From assembly GCF_001524445.2 (NCBI RefSeq), contig NZ_CP013419.1, forward strand, positions 124,001-188,000: DNA of 64,000 nt, in the 5' to 3' direction. A program made the position numbers and the translations under genes. Each line of letters opens with the position of its first letter. Position 1 is the stretch's first letter. Below the pieces are notes generated by a model that was not told the origin of the DNA, searched no databases, and worked only from the letters and a program-made list of their open reading frames with translations. Positions 42,329 through 51,145 of the stretch are shown here, one piece after another. This stretch comes from Burkholderia savannae (GTDB taxonomy: Bacteria > Pseudomonadota > Gammaproteobacteria > Burkholderiales > Burkholderiaceae).

Positions 42329-43789
42329 ATGAAATATCACCGCCTTCCTCTCGCTCATTCTCGACAAGACGCCGGGCAAGCTGCATCGACTGTCCAATCT
42401 CGGCGATTCGCACGTTTGTTGTGCTCGTCCATCGCTCCGCTGGTGCTTGGATTTCCCACGGACGCATTCACCGCCGATGAAGCAGTGACTTCGCCTTTCA
42501 ATCGAGACACGTCGAATGGTGCACGTGGAAATCTGCTCGATGAGATAAGGAGAGGCGTGCAGCTGAGACATGTTTCAGTCCCCGAACGAAATCCGAATGG
42601 CTCGGGCGGCTCGGCAATCGCGGAGATGATGAGGCGAGCGATGAACGCACGCTTCTCGGCATTCGAATTGTCACCGCCCCCCTCCCTATCACCCTCCACG
42701 CCATGGTCGGACGACGAGTCTTCCCCACCGACGCCGATCCCGACGCAACCGGTATCGCGCCTCGAGTCTGCGGTGATCACCCCGCATCATCCCTCGTTCC
42801 CGAGTTCGCCTCACGTTTCCGTCGAGTCGCCCTCGCCGCAACCGTCAAATGCGTCGTCTCCGCGAACGCCGCCATCTCCGCTCGCGATGTCTTCGCCATC
42901 GCGAGAATCGCCGGAGTCCGCGTTCACGCACTGGCCAGAACCGCCGACACCGCTGCACGAAAGCCCGGAACGATCGCCGATTGCGTCGCCGCATGCCGCG
43001 TCGCCCGTCATGTACCCTGACCGAACGCAGCGAAGACCGTTCGCGTTGCAAAAGCCCCCGCAGGGGCCATCATGGCGTAAGAGAGCTGTGCCTGGAGCAC
43101 ACCCCGGTCCGCAATTGTCCGCTCAGCCGATACCGGCCCATCTCGCCGCGCCAGCTTCCGAATCCGCGAAATATGTCGCGATCAATTCCGTGTCGGCCGG
43201 CGCATCAGCAACAGGCACCAACGCGATTGCGATCGGTGCCGACGCACGAGCGCCAGGCCACGAATCGCTTGCGCACGGTCGGCGCGCGCAAGCTGGCGGC
43301 GCCCGTTCAGTCGCGATCGGCGTCGGAGCAATCGCATCCGGTCAAAACACCGTTGCGCTCGGCGCCGATTCCGTGGCGGACCGCGACGATACGGTATCCG
43401 TCGGCCAACGCGGCCGCGAACGCCAAATCGTCCACGTCGCGCCCGGCACCGAGCCCACCGACGCCGTCAACGTCACGCAACTCCGTGCGGCGATGTCGGA
43501 TACGACCGCCTACACGAACCGGCGCATCGGCGACCTTCAGCAGAGCATCACCGACACCGCGCGCGACGCGTATTCCGGCGTCGCGGCCGCGACCGCGCTG
43601 ACGATGATTCCAGACGTCGACCGCGACAAGACGTTGTCGATCGGCGTCGGCGGCGCAGTCTACAAGGGCCATCGCGCCGTCGCGCTCGGCGGCACCGCGC
43701 GCATCAGCGAAAACCTCAAGGTGCGGGCGGGCGTCGCGATGAGCGCGGGCGGCAATACGGTCGGCGTCGGCATGAGCTGGCAATGGTGA
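42329..43789 (+). CDS. bimA: BimA, trimeric autotransporter that nucleates host actin
   Basis: A 486-residue protein. An extended signal region is at residues 1-49 (FARLLCSSIAPLVLGFPTDA core). Residues 66-82 (RGNLLDEIRRGVQLRHV) match the WASP-homology-2 actin-binding motif almost residue for residue. Residues 93-112 (GGSAIAEMMRRAMNARFSAF) match the amphipathic connector of N-WASP, and W126 with DDES forms a brief acidic patch. Residues 115-290 are proline/serine-rich. The head repeats (TNAIAIGADARA, ARSVAIGVGAIA, QNTVALGADSVA) precede the neck HVAPGTEPTDAVNVTQLRAA and the YadA anchor ending GVGMSWQW. It sits at one pole and drives actin tails. In this group it is controlled by VirAG. Confidence 0.93.
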   Translation: MKYHRLPLAHSRQDAGQAASTVQSRRFARLLCSSIAPLVLGFPTDAFTADEAVTSPFNRDTSNGARGNLLDEIRRGVQLRHVSVPERNPNGSGGSAIAEMMRRAMNARFSAFELSPPPSLSPSTPWSDDESSPPTPIPTQPVSRLESAVITPHHPSFPSSPHVSVESPSPQPSNASSPRTPPSPLAMSSPSRESPESAFTHWPEPPTPLHESPERSPIASPHAASPVMYPDRTQRRPFALQKPPQGPSWRKRAVPGAHPGPQLSAQPIPAHLAAPASESAKYVAINSVSAGASATGTNAIAIGADARAPGHESLAHGRRAQAGGARSVAIGVGAIASGQNTVALGADSVADRDDTVSVGQRGRERQIVHVAPGTEPTDAVNVTQLRAAMSDTTAYTNRRIGDLQQSITDTARDAYSGVAAATALTMIPDVDRDKTLSIGVGGAVYKGHRAVALGGTARISENLKVRAGVAMSAGGNTVGVGMSWQW

Positions 43790-43838
43790 GCACCCTCCGG
43801 CGCGCACCGCACACATCGTCAAGGAGGCACACGACACG

Positions 43839-44198
43839 ATGAAACTCCCAATCCGTCGTCTCAAAGCCCTCCTGGCGCTCGCGTTGTCGATTGCGAGCCT
43901 CAGCGGCTGCAATCGCGACGCCGAATCCATGCCCGCCGCGAATGTCGACGCCGGCGCGTCAGCCTCGCGAGGTTGGCCCATCTACATGGAGGAGTTCAAC
44001 GAAAGCATCCGATCGATGAGCGGCGAGCACAAGACTGGCGTGTACATCAATCGCGGCTGGGGCGTCTTCAACACGGCCAAGACGGTGCCATCCACCGACT
44101 CGGCGCCCGCTCCGCCGACCGACGCAAGCGGCACTCACCTCACGCCCTTGCATGCGCATCGGTCGAATGCGCCGGCCGCCAATTCGCAGCTCCCCTGA
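43839..44198 (+). CDS. Small lipoprotein downstream of bimA
   Basis: A 119-residue protein. The signal MKLPIRRLKALLALALSIAS ends with the lipobox LSGC (Cys24 lipidated). The mature part has SRGWPIYMEEFNESIRSMSG, then EHKTGVYINRGWGVFNTAKT, followed by a disordered proline/alanine-rich tail. It follows bimA after 49 bases on the same strand with AAGGAGG ahead of it, so it is probably co-transcribed. The next gene (tssA) is convergent. The role is unknown; candidate partner of BimA at the outer membrane. Confidence 0.75.
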   Translation: MKLPIRRLKALLALALSIASLSGCNRDAESMPAANVDAGASASRGWPIYMEEFNESIRSMSGEHKTGVYINRGWGVFNTAKTVPSTDSAPAPPTDASGTHLTPLHAHRSNAPAANSQLP

Positions 44199-44419
44199 TC
44201 CGGTCGCGCCGTGACGTTCCGCCCGCGAGTAGTCGGGCCCGTCGCGGCGCGCTCTTCGCTCGCCGCTTGCGCAACGCATACCGTACAACGACTACCGCGC
44301 TCCCGTCTCGCACGATCGCCGTCCAACCGACACGCGAGCGACCGGAACGGGCTGGCGCCGGCATGCTCCGTGCATGTGCGCACGAGCACTACATCGCGTG
44401 TCGTTCCGCACACCTCGTT

Positions 44420-46126
44420 TCACGTCGACAACCGCATCGCCCGCGCCGCGTCGACGCTCGCGATATCGTCGAGCACCCCCTGCGCGTGCACCGAATCACG
44501 ATCGCGCCGAATCAGCAGCGCGTATGCAGCCGACAGGCCGTCGAGCGCCAGCCCGGGATCCCACGCGAGCAAGTCGTGCCGGCGGATCGGATCGATCACG
44601 CCGCGCGCGAACGCTTCCGGGATCTCGTGCGCCCAATGATCGCGCACGAACTCGCACAATCGGATGCGCGCCTTCAGCCGGCATTCCGCGCTCGGTGCGC
44701 GATCGATCGCCTCCTGAATCGCATGCAGCGCGCGATCGAGCTGACCGTTTGCGGTGAGCGCACGTGCACGGTCGACGGCATCGTCGGCACAAGTTTCGTG
44801 CGCGTCGCTCCGCGTACGATCCGGTTCCTCTGTCATCGGTGAAGACGACGGCGACGCCGCGTCCGCCGCGCCGATCGGCGCAGAAAGCCCGGCGAGCCAC
44901 GCACGCGTGGCATCGTCGGCAAACGGCGTGCCGTCCGCGAATTTCAACGCGTCGAGGCCCGGCAGCCGTCCAAGCAGCGCTCGAACTGCCGTCTCCACTT
45001 CGCGTTGCGCATCAGCGCAGTCGCTGCCCGCGCGCGCGAGCGCGCACGCAGCGATCCGTTGCAAATCCAGCCAGAGCGGAAACGCCTGGGCGTGCTCTTC
45101 GGCGAAGCGAATTGCATCCGCGGGCTCGCCGTGCACGTCGATGCCTTTCGCCACGTCGACGATCTGCGCATTCGGCGCTGGGATCCGCGTCCGCCCGCCG
45201 TCCACTTCCGTATCCGGCAACGCGCGCACTTTCGACCAGCAGGCGAAGCGGCGCAGGCGGAAGCTGCGCGCGTCGGTCCAATCGGCTTGCGCGAACGCCA
45301 TCGCGATGCGATGCAAATGCGCAAGCACATCGTCGAGCGCGCGCTCGCGGCCAGTCGCGTCGTTGAGCAACACCGGTTGCCTGGCGGCGTCCACGTTCGC
45401 GCGCCTCCCCGTGCGACCGGCCAACTCTGCCGATACATGCTCGGCAGAGGCATCCGCGATGTTCGCGGACGCTTCGTCCATCGCATCGAGCACGTTCGCT
45501 GCATCCGTTTCATCCGGATCGACAGGCAGCCGGTCCGCGAACGCGGTCACCGCGCGCATCGTCGGCGCATCGTCGTCGCGCTCGGCCAGCAGCGCGTCGA
45601 TCCGCCGCGCGGCTGCACGCAATTGATCGATCAATTCGGTAGGGCAAGCACCGCCGCATGCGACGGTCCCCGCGTCCCGCATCGCGTCGAGGCGATCGAG
45701 CAGCCACTGCAGCGCCCCTCGCCTCGCCCGCATCCGTGACAAGGGCGGCGACATCGCATCCCAATGGCGTTCGATGAGATCGCCGACCACCTCGAGGCCG
45801 CAGCGCAGCCCGGCTGCGCCGCCGATCTGCAGCAGCGCTCCGGCCAGATAGCAGCCGACGAGCAAATCCTTGCCTCTGTCGCGAAGCAGTTCCGTCGCGA
45901 CGTTCGCCACCGAGCTCCAGTCAACCCGCCCGCCCGCGCCCGGCGATGCGAGCCTCGCGACCTCCGTCTGCAGCGCGTCGAAGCGCGCGTCGTTGCGCAC
46001 GTCGCCCCCCGTGGGCGCGTCCGGATCGACGTCCGTGCGCCCCAGCACTAAGAGCGCTTCGAAATCCACGTTCATACACGCGCCCGATGACGCACTCCCG
46101 AGCTGACGCCGTGCGCTCACGCCCAT
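44420..46126 (-). CDS. tssA: Type VI secretion system protein TssA (T6SS-5)
   Basis: About 568 residues. The N-terminal ImpA_N domain starts near MNVDFEALLVLGRTDVDPDA, then RWDWSSVANVATELLRDRGK-like and GCYLAGALLQIGGAAGLRCG. A middle part is rich in acidic residues. The C-terminal VasJ-like part has AMAFAQADWTDARSFRLRRF and FPLWLDLQRIAACALARAGS. TssA caps the growing sheath. It is last in the minus-strand virA-virG-tssA unit. ATG 46126 was chosen: it overlaps the virG stop and has GGAGA in front. ATG 46075 is the alternative (551 residues) but lacks a ribosome binding site. Confidence 0.88.
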   Translation of the reverse strand: MGVSARRQLGSASSGACMNVDFEALLVLGRTDVDPDAPTGGDVRNDARFDALQTEVARLASPGAGGRVDWSSVANVATELLRDRGKDLLVGCYLAGALLQIGGAAGLRCGLEVVGDLIERHWDAMSPPLSRMRARRGALQWLLDRLDAMRDAGTVACGGACPTELIDQLRAAARRIDALLAERDDDAPTMRAVTAFADRLPVDPDETDAANVLDAMDEASANIADASAEHVSAELAGRTGRRANVDAARQPVLLNDATGRERALDDVLAHLHRIAMAFAQADWTDARSFRLRRFACWSKVRALPDTEVDGGRTRIPAPNAQIVDVAKGIDVHGEPADAIRFAEEHAQAFPLWLDLQRIAACALARAGSDCADAQREVETAVRALLGRLPGLDALKFADGTPFADDATRAWLAGLSAPIGAADAASPSSSPMTEEPDRTRSDAHETCADDAVDRARALTANGQLDRALHAIQEAIDRAPSAECRLKARIRLCEFVRDHWAHEIPEAFARGVIDPIRRHDLLAWDPGLALDGLSAAYALLIRRDRDSVHAQGVLDDIASVDAARAMRLST

Positions 46127-46851
46127 ACCGTCTCCACGTTTTTTGCTGCGAAGTAGTACCCGACGCCGCGTTCGGTCTGAATCAGTTCGGGACGCTTCGG
46201 ATCCTTCTCGATCTTTTTGCGCAACCGCCAAATCTGCACGTCGACCGCGCGATCGAACACGTCGTCGAATGCGCGAGTGCATTCGAGCAATTGCGCACGC
46301 GTGACGATGCGCGACGGCGAACCGAGAAAGAACGCAAGCAGATTGAATTCGCCGACCGTCAGCGGGACTTCGCGCGCGTCGCATGTCGATAGGCGACGCG
46401 TATTCATGTTCAGTGTCCAGCCGTCGAAACGGTATGCGCGCGGATGCCTGCCGCGCCGCACGGGGGCCGTCGACGGCTCGGCTCTACGCCACAGCGCACG
46501 CATCCGTGCAAGCACCTCGCGCAGTGAGTACGGCTTCACGACGTAGTCATCCGCGCCGAATTCTAGGCCTATGATGCGATCCGCCTCTTCGTTTCGGCCC
46601 GTCACGCAGATGAGCGGGAAGCGCTGCGAATCGCGCCAGCTCAACAGCACGTCGATGCCATCTCCGTCCGGCAGGCCGAGATCGAGCAGCACCATTTCGT
46701 ATTCGCGCCGACCAACCGATTCGACGGCCGCCGCAGCCGTTCCTACGCCGTCCACGGACATACCGTGGCCCGACAAATAATTGCAAAGCACACGCCGCAA
46801 CGGCTCGTCGTCCTCGACGACGAGCACCGCTGGCAATTTTGTCGTATTCAT
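46117..46851 (-). CDS. virG: VirG, response regulator of T6SS-5 and bim genes
   Basis: A 244-residue OmpR/PhoB-type regulator. The receiver has VVEDDEPLRRVLCNYL (acidic pocket), phospho-acceptor Asp57 in MVLLDLGLPDGDGIDVLLSW, Thr in ICVTGRNEEADRI and Lys in VVKPYSLREVLARM. The C-terminal winged helix has VPLTVGEFNLLAFFLGSPSR, then RAVDVQIWRLRKKIEKDPKR and TERGVGYYFA. It binds DNA as a dimer, usually to direct repeats 10-11 bases apart. The ATG overlaps the virA stop (ATGA) and has AGGAGA. An in-frame upstream ATG lies inside virA and was rejected. Confidence 0.95.
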   Translation of the reverse strand: MNTTKLPAVLVVEDDEPLRRVLCNYLSGHGMSVDGVGTAAAAVESVGRREYEMVLLDLGLPDGDGIDVLLSWRDSQRFPLICVTGRNEEADRIIGLEFGADDYVVKPYSLREVLARMRALWRRAEPSTAPVRRGRHPRAYRFDGWTLNMNTRRLSTCDAREVPLTVGEFNLLAFFLGSPSRIVTRAQLLECTRAFDDVFDRAVDVQIWRLRKKIEKDPKRPELIQTERGVGYYFAAKNVETVWA

Positions 46852-48650
46852 CGTCCCATCTCCTGTGCTGCGTCGCACGCGCCGATGTCGGTTTCGCCAG
46901 ACGCACCTGTCCAGCGCGCCGCCGGCAACGTGAGTCGGAAGCGGCTACCCGCGCCGCGCTCCGTCGCGACGGCGATTTGTCCGCGATGCGCGATCGCTGC
47001 CCCCGCGACGATCGCGAGGCCGAGCCCCGTGCCCGGTGCGCCGCGCCGGTTCGAATAGAACGGCTCGAAAATGCGGTCGAGCGGTTCGACGTCGATACCG
47101 TCGCCGTCGTCGCTCACCTCGATCCATACGCCGTTCGACATCGACGGCTCGCCGATCGCGACATCGAATTCGTCTGGGGCCAGCGCGTGGCAATCGCTCG
47201 CGCCGATGCGCACGACGACCGTCCCACGCGCCGCGCGCACCGCATTACCGACGAGATTGAGGACCGCGCGCGCGATCTGACTGCGATCGGCAAATACGAT
47301 GTGTCGCGCTTCACCACACAGGGCATCATCACACCTCGCGTCACCGCATGCGTCATCGCCACACCGAACGATCTCGACGCCGCGCACGGCTGCCGCACGA
47401 GCCGAGCCAAGCGCCTCGTCAACGACCTCATCGACACTCACCCTCGTCAACACGGGTTCGCCGCGGCGCGCGGCAAGCAGGATCTGCGTCGTCAGATCGC
47501 GGCCACGTTCGACCACGCGATGAATTTCGTCTATCGATTCGTCCGCACCCACGCCAGCCGCGAGCCGATCGGAAGCGTATTCGGCATAGCAGTTGATCGT
47601 CGTCAGCACGTTATTGAAGTCGTGAACGATTCCGCCCGCGAAAAAACCGAGCGACTCGAAGCGGCGCGACCGCTCGATCTGCCTCGCGAGCCGTCTGCGC
47701 TCGCCGGTCGCGATCGCGATGCACATCGACAGGATCGCGACGCCGATCAGATCGACCTGTAGCGCCCATACGCCACGGCCATCGTAATGAAATGCATACG
47801 GGCCGCGACCACCAAGCGTCATCGCGATGAGGCTGATCGCCGCGCCCGCATTGAGCTGAGACGCGAGCACGAGCCCGCCTTCGAGCGCCGCCCAGCACAA
47901 CGACAGCGCGAGCAACGCGCGCGCGACTTCGCCCTGGTCGCTCCAAATCGACGCGAAGCATAGCGAACCGAAAGCCGCGAGCGCGGGCAGCCAGTTGCGG
48001 TGCTGCGCCCATATCGTAAGGCAAGCGCGCACTTGCCACGTGATGAGTGCGGGCAACAACGTGAGCAGTGCGAGCGCGTTTGCTGCATAGGCGCGCGACC
48101 ATTCGTTCAACCACTCGCGATCGTTCATCCACATGGACAGAACCGCCGCGGCGAACGTCGCGTGCATTGCCGCCGCGCCAACCGGCAACAACAGCACGAA
48201 CATCGCGAAGCCGCGCAGCGTATCCACGCCGCCGTCCGGCATCACGTAGCGCCGCACAAGCCACGCACCCACCACAGCCTCGACGACGTTGACGGCCGCG
48301 AACAGCGCGTCGACGCACCACGGCACCCAGTCGAGCGAGCCCGCGATCAGCAGCGTGACGTACAGCGAAGCCGCGCCCAGCCATCGCGTCAGCGGTCGAC
48401 GGCAATGCAGCAGCAGCGCGATGCCCAGCACCGGTGCGGGCCACACGACGGCCGACAGCGCGTGATTGAGCGATGTGCACGCACCAGGCCGCGACAGCAG
48501 ATGATTCGCGTAGAACAGCAACAATAACAGCGCCGCCGCATTCAGCGCACCGCCCTGCGTGAACGCGCGATCGGCGCGCCGCAAAGGCTGCGTGATGCGT
48601 GCGGGCCGGGCCTGTCGCGAAAGGCTGGCATCGATGAAATTTCCGTGCAT
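46848..48650 (-). CDS. virA: VirA, membrane sensor histidine kinase of T6SS-5
   Basis: A 600-residue kinase. Eight or so membrane spans occupy residues 35-310. Cys58, just after the first span (LLSRPGACTSLN), is in the position expected for the glutathione-responsive cysteine reported for B. pseudomallei VirA. The kinase core has the H-box FFAGGIVHDFNNVLTTINCY (His about 343), N-box NLVGNAVRAARGTVVVRIGA, G1 VSDDGDGIDVEPLDR and G2 GTGLGLAIVAGAAIAHRGQI. It phosphorylates VirG. It is transcribed away from tssB; the shared upstream region holds candidate VirG sites. Confidence 0.95.
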   Translation of the reverse strand: MHGNFIDASLSRQARPARITQPLRRADRAFTQGGALNAAALLLLLFYANHLLSRPGACTSLNHALSAVVWPAPVLGIALLLHCRRPLTRWLGAASLYVTLLIAGSLDWVPWCVDALFAAVNVVEAVVGAWLVRRYVMPDGGVDTLRGFAMFVLLLPVGAAAMHATFAAAVLSMWMNDREWLNEWSRAYAANALALLTLLPALITWQVRACLTIWAQHRNWLPALAAFGSLCFASIWSDQGEVARALLALSLCWAALEGGLVLASQLNAGAAISLIAMTLGGRGPYAFHYDGRGVWALQVDLIGVAILSMCIAIATGERRRLARQIERSRRFESLGFFAGGIVHDFNNVLTTINCYAEYASDRLAAGVGADESIDEIHRVVERGRDLTTQILLAARRGEPVLTRVSVDEVVDEALGSARAAAVRGVEIVRCGDDACGDARCDDALCGEARHIVFADRSQIARAVLNLVGNAVRAARGTVVVRIGASDCHALAPDEFDVAIGEPSMSNGVWIEVSDDGDGIDVEPLDRIFEPFYSNRRGAPGTGLGLAIVAGAAIAHRGQIAVATERGAGSRFRLTLPAARWTGASGETDIGACDAAQEMGR

Positions 48651-48929
48651 AGGTCAGTCAGAAGTGGGCGAATACTAAATCGTCTTCGTTTCGGATATCA
48701 ACCTATCTTAACAATGCAGCGCACGATTCCTTTCATCCGCAACGAAAGCGGCACGAGGCAACCAAAAATTGGAACCCCGCGACTAACGCCGGTTCCATCT
48801 TTCCTTCGATACTTGTCTCACTGATGTCATTTCTGAGCCTTTTCTGAGCGTTTCATGCAAAACGCCGAACGCATCCGTAACCCATACTCAGCCGTCGCTC
48901 ACGAGCGACAACGAAGAGGAGAACCCAAC
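48651..48929. promoter_or_regulatory. Divergent virA / tssB promoter region with candidate VirG repeats
   Basis: Contains two perfect direct repeats TTTCTGAGC (48830-48838 and 48841-48849) whose starts are 11 bases apart, one DNA turn, the layout used by OmpR-type regulators. A 7-base dyad TGGAACC/GGTTCCA lies at 48770-48776 and 48791-48797. An in-frame ATG at 48855 lies in this leader but is too far from any ribosome binding site. The GTG of tssB has GAGGAG. Confidence 0.55.
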
Positions 48930-49424
48930 GTGACAACGAACGGATCCGTCGCACCGAAAGAGCGGGTCAACATCGTCTATCGCCCCGCGATCGGCGATGC
49001 AAAAGCGGCAGTCGAACTTCCGCTCAAGGTGCTTGTGCTCGGTGAATTCTCGACGGCTGACAACAAACCGCCGCTCGAGGAGCTTACCCCCGTCAACATC
49101 GACAAGGACGACTTCAACAACGTGATGAAGGCGCAGAATCTACGACTCGCGATAGGCGTGCCGAACCTGCTCGACGATCAGGCTAGCGAAGACGATCATC
49201 TGCCCGTCACGCTCGGCTTCGATTCGATCGACGATTTCTCGCCCGACGCGATCGTCGAGAAGGTGCCCGAACTTAAACAGCTCATCGCACTACGCGACGC
49301 GTTGAAAGCGCTGAAAGGTCCACTCGGCAACATTCCGGGCTTTCGCAAGCGCATCCACGAGATCGTGACCGACAAGGCAGCGCGCAAGCAGTTGCTCGCC
49401 GAGCTCGGCCTCGACAACCAATGA
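48930..49424 (+). CDS. tssB: Type VI secretion sheath small subunit TssB (T6SS-5)
   Basis: A 164-residue TssB/VipA: VAPKERVNIVYRPAIGDAKA, then ELPLKVLVLGEFSTADNKPP, VNIDKDDFNNVMKAQNLRLA, then LTLGFDSIDDFSPDAIVEKV-like and LGNIPGFRKRIHEIV. It forms the contractile sheath with TssC. The start is taken as GTG (AGAGGAGAACCCAAC in front). An in-frame ATG 75 bases upstream would add 25 residues without a ribosome binding site. It is the first gene of the plus-strand cluster and overlaps tssC by four bases. Confidence 0.95.
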   Translation: MTTNGSVAPKERVNIVYRPAIGDAKAAVELPLKVLVLGEFSTADNKPPLEELTPVNIDKDDFNNVMKAQNLRLAIGVPNLLDDQASEDDHLPVTLGFDSIDDFSPDAIVEKVPELKQLIALRDALKALKGPLGNIPGFRKRIHEIVTDKAARKQLLAELGLDNQ

Positions 49425-50962
49425 ACCGCGACGCAAAAGACATGATCATGGAAGGCGAACACTTGCAAACCCAGAAGGTCGCCGATGTGTCGGACGCGGC
49501 GAGTCCCGACGCCGCGACATCCGACACGCCCGCATCCCTGCTCGACGAACTGATCGAGGCCGCGCGCGTGAAGCGCGACGAGGACGCGTATTCGGTAACG
49601 CGTCACGGCATTCAGGCATTCATTACACACCTGGCAACGCCCAAGCGCCCGATCGAGACCGTGAGCCAGACGACTGTCGACGACATGATTGCCGAGATCG
49701 ATCGCAAGCTGTGCCAGCAGGTAGACGCGATCCTGCATCATCCGGATTTTCAGCAACTCGAATCGACGTGGCGCTCGTTGAAATTCCTCGTCGAGCGCAC
49801 AGATTTCCGCGAGAACATCAAGATTCAGTTCCTCGACGTCGCTAAGACCACGCTTCTCGACGATTTCGACGATTCGCCCGACATCACGAAATCCAGTCTG
49901 TACCAGAAGGTCTACACGGCCGAGTACGGCCAGTTCGGCGGCCAGCCGATCGGCGCGATCGTCGCGAACTACACGTTTGGACCCGGCGCGCAAGACGTCA
50001 AGCTGCTGCAATTCGTCGCAAGCACGTCGGCGATGGCGCATACGCCGTTCATCGCGGCGGCGGAACCCGCGTTCTTCGGCATTGATTCGTTTGGCAAGCT
50101 GCCGAACGTGAAGGATCTGTCGTCGCTCTTCGAGGGGCCGCAATTCACGAAATGGAACGCGTTTCGCGAGAGCGAGGATGCTCGCTACGTCGGCCTCACG
50201 CTGCCGCGCTTCCTGCTGCGGCTGCCCTACGGTGCGAACACGACGCCCGTCAAGCGCTTCAACTACGACGAGCGCGTCGACGGCGGCGATACAGACTTCC
50301 TATGGGGCAACGCCGCGTTCGCGTTCGCGACACGGCTCACCGCGAGCTTCGCCGACTATCGCTGGTGCGCGAACGTGATCGGCCCGAAAGGCGGCGGCAC
50401 GGTCGCCGATCTGCCGCTCTATGCATACGAGGCCATGGGCGAGATCCAGAACAAGATCCCGACCGACGTGCTGATTTCCGAGCGCCGCGAGTTCGAGCTC
50501 GCTGAGCAGGGCTTCATCGCACTCACGATGCGCAAGCACAGCGACAACGCCGCGTTCTTCTCCGCCAATTCGACGCAGAAGCCGAAATTCTTCGGCATTA
50601 GTAAGGAAGGCAAGGATGCCGAACTGAATTACCGGCTCGGCACCCAGCTTCCGTACATCTTCGTCGTCAACCGGCTCGCCCATTACATCAAGGTCATTCA
50701 GCGCGAGAACATCGGCACGTGGAAGGAGCGCGGCGATCTCGAGCAGGAGCTCAACCAGTGGATTCGCCAGTACGTCGCGGACATGGACAACCCCACCGAG
50801 GGCGTGCGTAGCCGCCGGCCGCTGCGCCAGGCGGAGATCTTCGTGTCGGACGTCGAGGGCGAGCCGGGCTGGTACCGCGTCGACATGAAGGTGCGGCCGC
50901 ATTTCAAGTACATGGGCGCGTCGTTCACGCTGTCGCTCGTCGGCAAGCTCGAAAAGCGCTGA
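49421..50962 (+). CDS. tssC: Type VI secretion sheath large subunit TssC (T6SS-5)
   Basis: A 513-residue TssC/VipB of normal length. It has VDDMIAEIDRKLCQQVDAIL, then HHPDFQQLESTWRSLKFLVE, the LYQKVYTAEYGQFGGQPIGA motif, GLTLPRFLLRLPYGANTTPV, then FLWGNAAFAFATRLTASFAD and the C-terminal RQAEIFVSDVEGEPGWYRVD. It polymerises with TssB around the Hcp tube. ATGA overlap with tssB shows translational coupling. The following 183 bases carry the separate hcp leader. Confidence 0.96.
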   Translation: MNRDAKDMIMEGEHLQTQKVADVSDAASPDAATSDTPASLLDELIEAARVKRDEDAYSVTRHGIQAFITHLATPKRPIETVSQTTVDDMIAEIDRKLCQQVDAILHHPDFQQLESTWRSLKFLVERTDFRENIKIQFLDVAKTTLLDDFDDSPDITKSSLYQKVYTAEYGQFGGQPIGAIVANYTFGPGAQDVKLLQFVASTSAMAHTPFIAAAEPAFFGIDSFGKLPNVKDLSSLFEGPQFTKWNAFRESEDARYVGLTLPRFLLRLPYGANTTPVKRFNYDERVDGGDTDFLWGNAAFAFATRLTASFADYRWCANVIGPKGGGTVADLPLYAYEAMGEIQNKIPTDVLISERREFELAEQGFIALTMRKHSDNAAFFSANSTQKPKFFGISKEGKDAELNYRLGTQLPYIFVVNRLAHYIKVIQRENIGTWKERGDLEQELNQWIRQYVADMDNPTEGVRSRRPLRQAEIFVSDVEGEPGWYRVDMKVRPHFKYMGASFTLSLVGKLEKR

Positions 50963-51145
50963 CGGTGCGCGGCCGCCGGCGCACCGCACCGAATGTTTCA
51001 TCCGAGATGTTCGAGCACTGCACCGAAACGGAAATCCATTCCGCGCCGCCAATAATCGTTTCACGTCAGCGGCCCCGCATAGGGCCGCGACGTTCGTCAA
51101 TCCGGTGCGCCGCGCGGCGCGCCGCCACACCAGGAGGAATTCGCC

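Noticed and set aside
42849..43601. 250-codon arginine/serine-rich frame inside bimA
   Set aside because: Shadow of the proline/serine-rich passenger in another frame; arginine-rich composition is typical of GC-rich shadows.
46852..46878. Earlier virG start (MRRSTGDGT...)
   Set aside because: It lies inside virA; the ATG at 46851 has AGGAGA and the typical ATGA overlap.
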